Source: DATLED01 sp035525495
GTDB lineage: Bacteria > Actinomycetota > Acidimicrobiia > Acidimicrobiales > CADCTF01
Assembly (NCBI GenBank): GCA_035525495.1
Contig: DATLED010000005.1
Coordinates: forward strand, 1 to 64,000
Direction of reading: 5' to 3'
Length of the DNA: 64,000 nt
Below, one piece after another: positions 57,488 through 64,000 of this stretch. Both the position numbers and the translations under genes were made by a program. The notes under the pieces were generated by a model that saw nothing but the letters and a program-made list of their open reading frames with translations, did not search any database and was not told the origin of the DNA. Position 1 is the stretch's first letter. Each line of letters begins with the position of its first letter.

Positions 57488-58891
57488 ATGGCAGAAGAGT
57501 TCGACGTGGTCGTCATCGGAGGCGGCCCCGGGGGCTACGCCGCTGCGCTCTACGGCGCCGGTGCCGGCCTCAACATCGCCGTCGTCGAGAAGGACAAGGT
57601 CGGGGGCACGTGCCTCCACCGCGGCTGCATCCCGGCCAAGGAGTTCCTCGAGACGGCCAGCGTGTACCGACACGTGAGCGGGTCCAAGGAGTTCGGTATC
57701 AGCGCCGAGGCGCCCACGATCGACTTCTCGGTCAGCCAGGCCCGCAAGCAGAAGGTCGTCGACGGGCTCTGGAGGGGGCTCGAGGGCCTGATGAAGCGGC
57801 GCAAGATCACGACCGTCCACGGGACGGGCCAGTTGGCGCCCGGGCACACCGTCAAGGTCAGCGACGGCACCGAGCTCAAGGGCAAGCACCTCGTGCTCGC
57901 GGCGGGGTCCGTCCCGAAGACGATCCCCGGCTTCGACCTCGACGGCCGCTACGTGCTGACCTCGGACGAGTTCCTGATGCTCGACAAGCTGCCGGCGACG
58001 GCGGTCGTCATCGGCGGCGGCGCCATCGGTTGCGAGTTCGCCTCGACGATGGCCGACCTCGGCGTCAAGGTGACGATCCTCGAGGCGATGCCCAAGGTGC
58101 TCCCCGGCTGTGATCGGGAGGTGGCGGACGTCGTCGTGAAGTCGTTCAAGAAGCGGGGCATCGACATCCGCACCGGCGTCCAGGTCAAGGGCCACACGCC
58201 GGGCGACACCGGAACGACCGTCGAGTTCGGCGAGGGCGAGTCGGTGACCGTCGACGTCATCGTCGTGTCCGTGGGGCGGAAGCCGCTGACGGACGGACTG
58301 CTGCTGGACGGCACCGGCGTCGAGGTCGACGAGCGCGGCTACCTGCCGGTCGATGGCGCCATGCGAACCGCGGCCGACGGCGTGTTCGCCGTGGGGGACG
58401 TCGTTTCGATCGCCAGCGGTGTCCATCCGGCGCTGGCGCACGTCGGGTTCGCCGAGGGCATCAACGTCATCAAGACGATCCTCGGCGAGTCGCCGTTGCC
58501 GATCGACTACACCAAGGTGCCCTGGTGCATCTACTCCCATCCCGAGGTCGCGTTCGCGGGCCTGTCCGAGGAGGCGGCAGTGGAGGCCGGGTACGAGGTC
58601 GTCGTCAAGAAGGACCCGTTCATCGGCAACGGCCGCGCGCTGATCCTGGGCGAGCCGGAGGGGCTGGTGAAGGTGATCGCCGCCAAGGATGGGGACGGTC
58701 GCGCGGGGGTCATCCTCGGGGTCCACATGGTGGGGCCGTGGGTCACCGAGCAACTGGGCCAGGGGTACCTGGCCGTCAACTGGGAAGCCACCGTCGACGA
58801 GGTGGCGGCGTTCATCCAGCCCCACCCGACGCTCTCCGAGGTCTTCGGCGAGACGGTGCTGGCCCTCACGGGGAGAGGACTCCATACCTGA
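57488..58891 (+). CDS. lpdA: Dihydrolipoyl dehydrogenase (E3)
   Basis: A 467-residue flavoprotein disulfide reductase. FAD motif GGGPGGYAA (from residue 11); redox-active disulfide Cys42 and Cys47 in GGTCLHRGCIPAK; NAD-binding GGGAIGCEFASTM; and the C-terminal catalytic pair His446 and Glu451 in PHPTLSE. It reoxidises dihydrolipoyl groups on E2. The start is ATG 57488 with the -10 box TAGGCT ending 7 nt upstream (leaderless). It is followed by E2 and by the LipB-LipA gene, so the E3, the E2 and lipoyl assembly are clustered. E1 is not in the window. Confidence 0.95.
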   Translation: MAEEFDVVVIGGGPGGYAAALYGAGAGLNIAVVEKDKVGGTCLHRGCIPAKEFLETASVYRHVSGSKEFGISAEAPTIDFSVSQARKQKVVDGLWRGLEGLMKRRKITTVHGTGQLAPGHTVKVSDGTELKGKHLVLAAGSVPKTIPGFDLDGRYVLTSDEFLMLDKLPATAVVIGGGAIGCEFASTMADLGVKVTILEAMPKVLPGCDREVADVVVKSFKKRGIDIRTGVQVKGHTPGDTGTTVEFGEGESVTVDVIVVSVGRKPLTDGLLLDGTGVEVDERGYLPVDGAMRTAADGVFAVGDVVSIASGVHPALAHVGFAEGINVIKTILGESPLPIDYTKVPWCIYSHPEVAFAGLSEEAAVEAGYEVVVKKDPFIGNGRALILGEPEGLVKVIAAKDGDGRAGVILGVHMVGPWVTEQLGQGYLAVNWEATVDEVAAFIQPHPTLSEVFGETVLALTGRGLHT

Positions 58892-58902
58892 TGATCGACC
58901 GA

Positions 58903-59005
58903 ACCTGGCCACGGATTCCGGCCTGCTGCTCATCGAGAAGAGAGGCACGATCCGATGATCCTCGACGTGTCCATGCGTCCCGGGGCCGAAATCCCGTGGC
59001 CAGGT
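58903..59005. repeat. Perfect 12-bp inverted repeat in the lpd-E2 gap
   Basis: ACCTGGCCACGG at 58903-58914 and its exact complement CCGTGGCCAGGT at 58994-59005, separated by 79 nt. The outer arm ends 11 nt before the E2 ATG at 59016. Just inside the arms, GATT and AATC extend the match with one extra base. It could fold the leader of the E2 gene or mark the ends of a small element. Confidence 0.5.
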
Positions 59006-59015
59006 AGGGCCGGTC

Positions 59016-60506
59016 ATGGCTGACATCACGATGCCGCAGCTCGGCGAGACCGTCACCGAGGGAACGATCACCAAGTGGTTGAAGAACGTCGGTGATCGGA
59101 TCGAGGAGGACGAGGTTATCTACGAGGTGTCGACCGACAAGGTCGACAGCGAGGTGCCATCACCGGTCTCGGGGTTCCTGACCGAGATCAAGGTGCCCGA
59201 GGGGGAGACGGCCGAGGTCGGCGCCGTGCTCGCGGTCGTGGCCGATGCGCCGCCCTCCGGAGGCGGCGGCGACGCCGGTGCCGAAGACGACGTCGACGGG
59301 ACCGGGGCCGTGGCCGGGGGAACGGAGATCGCCGGCGAGAGGCCCGCCGCCGACGGCGCCCCCGACGGTGGCGCCGGGGGCGATCCTGAGCCTGCCGCAG
59401 GCTCGGACGTGCCGAGCGCGCCGCCCGCGCCGCCCGCGCCCGCGCCGCTCGCGCCCGCGCCGCTCGACGACGCCGACGCGCCCGCAGCCAACGGGGACGG
59501 GAGCGGCAACGAGCGGGGACGCGTGCTGTCGCCGGTCGTGCGCAGGCTCATCGCCGAGCACGACCTCGACGTCGCGTCGCTCGCCGGCACCGGCGCCGGC
59601 GGACGCATCACTCGCGCCGACGTCCTCGCCGTCATCGACGACGGCGCGGCAACCTCAGCGGCGGCCAGGACGGACGACGCCCCGGTCCCCGGGGCGCCGG
59701 CATCCGCTTCGCCGCTCCCGACGCCGACGCCGGCGCCCGCGGCCGCCGCCGTGAAGCCGGCACCCGCGGCCGCCGCCGTGAAGCCGGGCGAGCGGGACGA
59801 GGTGGTTCCCTTCAGCAACATCCGGCGTCGCACCGCCGAGCACATGGTGCGCAGCCTCGGCACGTCGGCCCACACCCTCGTGGTGATCGAGGTCGACTAC
59901 GAGAACGTCGACAAGGTCCGCACTGCCGCCAAGGAGCAGTTCAGGACGGAGGAGGGGACGAGCCTCACGTACCTCCCGTTCATCGCGCGGGCCCTCGTCG
60001 ACGCCATCCGCGAGTTCCCTCACGTGAACGCCAGTGTCGGCAACGACGAGCTCATCGTGCATCGCTACGTCAACCTCGGCATCGCCGTCGACATGGACTA
60101 CCAGGGGTTGATCGTGCCGGTCGTGCACGACGCCGAGACGAAGCGCTTGCGGGCGCTTGCACGCGAGATCGCCGACCTCGGCCGCCGCGCCAAGGCGAAG
60201 AAACTCGGTGCCGACGAGATCGCCGGCGGCACGTTCACCATCACCAACGCCGGCGGCTACGGCACCCTGATCACCGGCCCGATCATCAACCAGCCGCAGG
60301 TGGCCATCCTGTCGACGGACGGCGTGAAGCCGCGGCCCGTCGCCATCGCCCTTCCCGGTGGTGGCTACGGCCTCGCCGTCCACCCGGTCGGCAACCTCGC
60401 CATCTCCTTCGATCACCGGGCTTACGACGGCGCGTACGCATCTGCGTTCCTGGCCCGCCTGAAGGAGATCCTCGAGACCCGCGACTGGACCTCCGAGCTG
60501 AGTTGA
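59016..60506 (+). CDS. Dihydrolipoamide acyltransferase (E2) of a 2-oxoacid dehydrogenase
   Basis: 496 residues in three parts. A single lipoyl domain has Lys42 in EVSTDKVDSEV as the lipoylation site. An Ala/Pro/Gly-rich linker leads to a peripheral subunit-binding domain (about residues 170-205, LSPVVRRLIAEHDLDVASL). The acyltransferase core ends with SFDHRAYDGAYA, where His467 and Asp471 are the catalytic pair, in DHRxxDG order. Whether it serves pyruvate, 2-oxoglutarate or branched-chain oxoacids cannot be told; the MPQLGETVTEGT start is most like SucB/PdhC of actinobacteria. A second linker is also Ala/Pro-rich. It is followed by LipB-LipA after 4 nt. Confidence 0.9.
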   Translation: MADITMPQLGETVTEGTITKWLKNVGDRIEEDEVIYEVSTDKVDSEVPSPVSGFLTEIKVPEGETAEVGAVLAVVADAPPSGGGGDAGAEDDVDGTGAVAGGTEIAGERPAADGAPDGGAGGDPEPAAGSDVPSAPPAPPAPAPLAPAPLDDADAPAANGDGSGNERGRVLSPVVRRLIAEHDLDVASLAGTGAGGRITRADVLAVIDDGAATSAAARTDDAPVPGAPASASPLPTPTPAPAAAAVKPAPAAAAVKPGERDEVVPFSNIRRRTAEHMVRSLGTSAHTLVVIEVDYENVDKVRTAAKEQFRTEEGTSLTYLPFIARALVDAIREFPHVNASVGNDELIVHRYVNLGIAVDMDYQGLIVPVVHDAETKRLRALAREIADLGRRAKAKKLGADEIAGGTFTITNAGGYGTLITGPIINQPQVAILSTDGVKPRPVAIALPGGGYGLAVHPVGNLAISFDHRAYDGAYASAFLARLKEILETRDWTSELS

Positions 60507-60510
60507 TCAG

Positions 60511-62115
60511 GTGACGCTGCGGATCCGCTGGCTCGGGCGCGTCCGGTACGCCGACGCGCACGCGCTGCAGCGAGCGTTGTTCCAGCGGTCGCCCGACGAC
60601 CACCTGCTGCTGCTCGAGCACCCGCACGTCTACACGTTGGGCGTGCGGGCGAAGGGCGAGCACGTCCTCGTCGATCCCGCGTCGGTCGGTGCCGAGCTCA
60701 TCAAGACGGACCGCGGAGGCGACGTCACCTACCACGGCCCGGGGCAGCTCGTCGGGTACCCGATCGTGTCCGTGCCGATGGGTCCGGAGGCGACACCGCG
60801 CTACGTCCACGACGTCGAGCAGCTCGTCATCGACGCGCTCGCCGACGTCGGACTGCCGGGCGCCGGCCGGCTCGACGGCTATCCCGGCGTCTGGATCGGC
60901 GGGCGCAAGATCTGCGCCATCGGCGTGCGGCTGTCGCGTGGTCGCTCGATGCACGGGTTCGCGCTCAACGTCGATCCGGACCTGTCGATGTTCGGCCACA
61001 TCGTCCCGTGCGGGATCCCGGACAAGGCCGTGACGTCGCTGGCCGCCGAGGGCGTGGACGTCACCATGCACGAGGTCGTCGATGCCGTCGCCGCGCGTGC
61101 TTCGGTGCGGTGGGGGGCCGACGGTGTCGATCGGGCCGACGTCGCCTGGCACGTTCGTCCCGAGGACCTTTCGCCTTTCTCGCGCGGCCAGGGCGCGGGA
61201 GGGGCACCGGTGCGGCTGCTGGGGCGGCTGGCGTCGGCGGGGGTCGATGCGACAACGTCGCTGGCGATCAGCGAGCGCAAGCCGGAGTGGTTGCGCGTCA
61301 AGGCGAACATGGGTCCGGAGTACCGGTCGTTGCAGCGGACCATGCGGACCGGCGGACTCGTCACCGTCTGCGAAGAGGCGGGCTGCCCGAACATCCACGA
61401 CTGCTGGAACGACGGCACGGCGACGTTCATGATCAACGGCGAGCGGTGCACGCGCGCCTGCGGGTTCTGCCTCGTGGACACCCGCCACCCGACGGCGTTG
61501 GACGCGACCGAGCCCCAGCGGGTCGCGGAGGCCGTGTGTTCGATGGCGTTGGACCACGCCGTCGTCACCGCCGTCGCGCGGGACGACCTCGCGGACGGGG
61601 GTGCGGCGGCGTTCGTCGAGACGATCGCCGCCATCCGCCGCCGCCGTCCGGGGTGTGCCGTCGAGGTGCTGATCCCGGACTGCAAGGGCGACGCCGCGTC
61701 GTTGGCGACGATCTTCGATGCCCGGCCCGACGTGTTGAACCACAACGTGGAGACCGTCGCCCGGTTGCAACGGGCCGTCCGGCCGTCGGCCTCCTACGCA
61801 CGCTCCCTCTCGGTGCTCGGCCGAGCGGCCGAAGCCCGCCTCGTCGTGAAGTCGGGGATCATCGTCGGGATGGGCGAGACCGAGGCCGAGGTCGTGTCCG
61901 CGCTGGCGGACCTCCGATCCGTCGGGGTCGACATCGTCACCATCGGCCAGTACCTCCGCCCGACCGCCAACCACCTCCCCGTCGCCCGCTGGTGGACCCC
62001 CGACGAGTTCGAGTCGATGCGCATCGTGGGCGAGGCCATGGGATTCCGCCACGTCCAGTCCTCGCCCCTGACGCGCTCCAGCTACCACGCCAAGCAGGCC
62101 GCCTCGCTCCCGTAG
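60511..62115 (+). CDS. lipB-lipA: Fused octanoyltransferase-lipoyl synthase (LipB-LipA)
   Basis: 534 residues in one uninterrupted frame. Residues 1-215 are LipB: the GGDVTYHGPGQLVGYP motif, the catalytic Lys133 (GGRKICAIGVR) and Cys167 (HIVPCGIPDK). Residues about 230-534 are LipA: the auxiliary cluster CX4CX5C (Cys287, Cys292, Cys298), the radical SAM CX3CX2C (Cys313, Cys317, Cys320) and the C-terminal RSSY (522-525). The protein would transfer octanoyl from acyl carrier protein to the E2 and insert both sulfurs. The start is GTG 60511. In most bacteria these are separate genes. All key residues are present, so both halves should be active. Confidence 0.95.
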   Translation: MTLRIRWLGRVRYADAHALQRALFQRSPDDHLLLLEHPHVYTLGVRAKGEHVLVDPASVGAELIKTDRGGDVTYHGPGQLVGYPIVSVPMGPEATPRYVHDVEQLVIDALADVGLPGAGRLDGYPGVWIGGRKICAIGVRLSRGRSMHGFALNVDPDLSMFGHIVPCGIPDKAVTSLAAEGVDVTMHEVVDAVAARASVRWGADGVDRADVAWHVRPEDLSPFSRGQGAGGAPVRLLGRLASAGVDATTSLAISERKPEWLRVKANMGPEYRSLQRTMRTGGLVTVCEEAGCPNIHDCWNDGTATFMINGERCTRACGFCLVDTRHPTALDATEPQRVAEAVCSMALDHAVVTAVARDDLADGGAAAFVETIAAIRRRRPGCAVEVLIPDCKGDAASLATIFDARPDVLNHNVETVARLQRAVRPSASYARSLSVLGRAAEARLVVKSGIIVGMGETEAEVVSALADLRSVGVDIVTIGQYLRPTANHLPVARWWTPDEFESMRIVGEAMGFRHVQSSPLTRSSYHAKQAASLP

Positions 62116-62124
62116 CCTGACCGC

Positions 62125-63219
62125 ATGACCGCCGAACGGCTCGAACGGGTCCGCAACCGCATGGCCAAGGTCGGTGTCGATGCCCTCCTCCTCAGCCTCG
62201 GCGCAGACCTGCCGTGGCTCACCGGATACGGGGCCATGCCTCTCGAAAGACTCACGATGCTCGTCGTCACCGAGGACGGCGACCAGGCGACCCTCGTCGT
62301 CCCGCGGCTCGAGGCGCCCCGGGTCGAGGAGCAGCCCGATGTGTTCACGGTCCGTCCGTGGGACGAGACCGACGACCCCGTCGCCATCGTCGCCGGACTC
62401 GTCGGCCACCGCCGCAGCCTCGCCATCAGCGACCGGGCGTGGGCCACGTTCCTCATCGGCCTCCAGCACGAGATCCAAGGCGCCACATGGCACCGCAGCA
62501 GCCTCGTGACCTCGCCGCTCCGAGCCGTAAAGGACGACGCCGAGATCGCCGCGCTGCGCGCCGCCGCGCAGGCGGCCGACCGCGTCGCTGCCCAACTCCT
62601 CGCCGGCGACATCCGCCTCATCGGACGGACCGAGGCGCAGGTCAGCGCCGACCTCGGTCGGCGTCTGCGGGCCGAGGGCCACGACAAGGTCAACTTCGCC
62701 ATCGTCGGGAGCGGACCCAACGCCGCCAGCCCCCACCACGAGCCCGGCGACCGCACGATCAACGCGGGCGAGGCGATCGTCTGCGACTTCGGCGGCACGA
62801 TGGACGGCTACTGCTCGGACATCACCCGCACGATCTTCACCGGCGAGCCGCCCCAGGAGTTCCGCGAGCTCTACGACGTCCTCCAGGGCGCGCAGGCCGC
62901 GGCCGTCGCCGCGGCCACCATCGGCACGACGTGCGAGGCCGTCGATGCCGCCGCCCGCGGCCGGATCACCGATGCCGGCTACGGCGAGCACTTCATCCAC
63001 CGCACCGGCCACGGCATCGGCCTCGAGGAGCACGAGGACCCCTACCTCGTCTCCGGCAACACCGAGCCCCTCGAGGTCGGTCACGCCTTCTCCATCGAGC
63101 CCGGCATCTACCTCGCCGGAAGGTTCGGCGCCCGCATCGAGGACATCGTCGTCGCCGACGCATCGGGTCCCGATGCCCTGAACACCGCCGACCACGACCT
63201 GCACGTCGTCGAGGCCTGA
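62125..63219 (+). CDS. M24-family metallopeptidase (Xaa-Pro dipeptidase-like)
   Basis: 364 residues. The N-terminal creatinase-type domain (1-125) is followed by the pita-bread catalytic domain with the five metal ligands in order: Asp in VCDFGG, Asp in YCSDITRT, His in RTGHGIGLEEHE, Glu in FSIEPGIY and Glu in RIEDIVV. It probably releases an N-terminal residue before proline from short peptides, a fitting downstream step for the peptide importer, though not proven. The start is ATG 62125 with the -10 box TAGCCT ending 6 nt upstream, overlapping the previous stop. The SDR-fold gene follows after 1 nt. Confidence 0.88.
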   Translation: MTAERLERVRNRMAKVGVDALLLSLGADLPWLTGYGAMPLERLTMLVVTEDGDQATLVVPRLEAPRVEEQPDVFTVRPWDETDDPVAIVAGLVGHRRSLAISDRAWATFLIGLQHEIQGATWHRSSLVTSPLRAVKDDAEIAALRAAAQAADRVAAQLLAGDIRLIGRTEAQVSADLGRRLRAEGHDKVNFAIVGSGPNAASPHHEPGDRTINAGEAIVCDFGGTMDGYCSDITRTIFTGEPPQEFRELYDVLQGAQAAAVAAATIGTTCEAVDAAARGRITDAGYGEHFIHRTGHGIGLEEHEDPYLVSGNTEPLEVGHAFSIEPGIYLAGRFGARIEDIVVADASGPDALNTADHDLHVVEA

Positions 63220-63220
63220 G

Positions 63221-63955
63221 GTGGATCTCGGCATCGACGGACGCGTCGCCCTCGTCACCGCATCGTCGAAGGGACTCGGACGAGCGAGCGCCATCGCCCT
63301 CGCCCGGGAAGGGTGCAAGGTCGTCATCACCGCTCGGGGCGAGGAGGCGCTGAGCGCCACCGCGCAGGACATCGAAGACCTCGGCGGCGACGTCTTCGCC
63401 ATCGTCGACGACGTCACCGAGCCCGAGGCCCCGGCGCGGCTGGTCGCCTCGACCGTCGAGCACTTCGGGTCGATCGACATCGTCGTCGGCAACGCAGGCG
63501 GGCCGGCGCCCGGCCGCGCCCTCGACGCCACCGACGACGACATCGCCTCGGCCATCAACGCCAACCTGACGACGTCGGTTCGCCTGGCCAGGGAAGCAGT
63601 TCCGCACATGCGACGCTCCGGATGGGGTCGCATCTGCTTCATCACGTCGTCGTCGATCAAGCAGCCCATCCCGACGCTCGCGATGTCGAACACGGCCCGA
63701 ACCGGACTCTGGGCGTGGGCCAAGACCGCGGCTCAGGACCTCATCGGTGACGGCATCACCGTGAACCTCGCCTGCCCCGGTTCGCACGACACCGACCGGA
63801 TGAAGGCCCTCGTCGCCAGTGGCGCCTTCCAGGGACGCCTCGGCGATCCCGCCGACTTCGGGTCCGTCGTGGCCTTCCTCTGCTCGGAGCCGGCCAGGTT
63901 CGTCAGCGGCACCGCCTTGCAGGTGGATGGTGCCGGCGTCGTCGGCCTGCTCTGA
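63221..63955 (+). CDS. SDR-fold protein lacking the catalytic Tyr/Lys
   Basis: 244 residues with SDR architecture: TASSKGLGRASAIAL in place of TGxxxGxG, VGNAGGPAPG for NNAG, and the Ser strand FITSSSIKQPIP. Where YxxxK is expected, the sequence reads LAMSNTARTGL, so both the catalytic Tyr and Lys are absent. This matches an atypical subgroup of FabG-like SDRs annotated from other bacteria (cd05344 type). A C-terminal VNLACPGSHDTDRM element is normal. GTG 63221 is 1 nt after the M24 stop. It may bind ligand or use a different mechanism; ordinary dehydrogenase activity is unlikely. Confidence 0.8.
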   Translation: MDLGIDGRVALVTASSKGLGRASAIALAREGCKVVITARGEEALSATAQDIEDLGGDVFAIVDDVTEPEAPARLVASTVEHFGSIDIVVGNAGGPAPGRALDATDDDIASAINANLTTSVRLAREAVPHMRRSGWGRICFITSSSIKQPIPTLAMSNTARTGLWAWAKTAAQDLIGDGITVNLACPGSHDTDRMKALVASGAFQGRLGDPADFGSVVAFLCSEPARFVSGTALQVDGAGVVGLL

Positions 63956-64000
63956 CGGACCGCCTTCCTGTTCTGGGCGTGCGCGACGACCGCACCGGTC

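Noticed and set aside
58955..59023. A 22-codon frame just before and overlapping the E2 start
   Set aside because: A weak ribosome-like AGAGAGG lies upstream, but there is no promoter or composition evidence. It is kept only as a note in the inverted-repeat finding.
60286..63723. A continuous minus-strand frame of over 1100 codons opposite the E2, LipB-LipA and M24 genes
   Set aside because: It is an antisense shadow of GC-rich codon usage. The plus-strand proteins have all their catalytic motifs, and the minus-strand frame shows none.

Overview
The window is GC-rich, gene-dense bacterial DNA. Gene content and signal style point to an actinobacterium. I infer the class Acidimicrobiia (Ilumatobacter/Iamia-like), but no rRNA or marker gene is present to prove it. 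Supporting signs are a mycothiol-type DinB enzyme, an AftD-like arabinofuranosyltransferase, a polyprenol-phosphate mannose synthase, many GTG/TTG starts, very frequent GTGA/ATGA start-stop overlaps, and about 20 starts that carry a TAnnnT -10 box only 6-10 nt upstream, the mark of leaderless transcription.

Layout. 1-2409: a broken thioesterase fragment, then a minus-strand module of two camelysin/TasA-like secreted proteins flanking a SipW-type signal peptidase. 2490-5441: an array of CGCGTAG half-sites, a tiny sigma-region-4-like protein and a large LuxR-type (LAL) ATPase regulator. 5600-11100: a frameshifted methyltransferase pseudogene, an SCP2-like protein, an ABC exporter, a truncated haemoglobin, two VOC proteins and a DUF1801 protein. 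11264-15615: a secreted subtilase with a 17-unit WTGNS repeat, overlapping a membrane GAF-GGDEF-EAL protein. 15679-27322: housekeeping and accessory metabolism (two MFS transporters, a methyltransferase, DUF2237, SnoaL, SDRs, a GH13 enzyme, a Rieske/DUF2231 protein, cupin, aldo/keto reductase, YihY) and a truncated Nudix gene. 27392-29534: thiH and thiG behind a TPP riboswitch, with thiG carrying an in-frame palindromic insert.

29569-51378 is a large envelope-glycan locus. Plus-strand genes are two GT-C glycosyltransferases, a UDP-galactopyranose-mutase-like flavoprotein, another membrane protein, a Dpm/Ppm synthase, a GT4 enzyme and the 1431-residue AftD-like enzyme. A minus-strand seven-gene operon sits inside it (42793 to 33806), with every junction overlapping by 1 or 4 nt: small protein, GMC oxidoreductase, two extended SDRs, two tandem paralogous membrane proteins, and a GT2-methyltransferase fusion. 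51388-57350 is a complete dipeptide/oligopeptide ABC importer operon headed by a perfect 10-bp inverted repeat. 57379-62115 holds a 29-residue membrane peptide, lipoamide dehydrogenase, a single-lipoyl E2 acyltransferase and a fused LipB-LipA protein, so the E3, the E2 and the enzymes that lipoylate the E2 are collinear. The window closes with an M24 peptidase and an SDR-fold protein lacking its catalytic Tyr/Lys.

The points most worth following are the LipB-LipA fusion, the palindromic insert in thiG, the seven-gene envelope operon with its possible analogy to DprE1/DprE2, the WTGNS subtilase coupled to a c-di-GMP protein, and the 7-bp bidirectional leaderless promoter at 45904-45910. No tRNA, rRNA, CRISPR array, insertion sequence or intergenic stretch over 300 bases was found.
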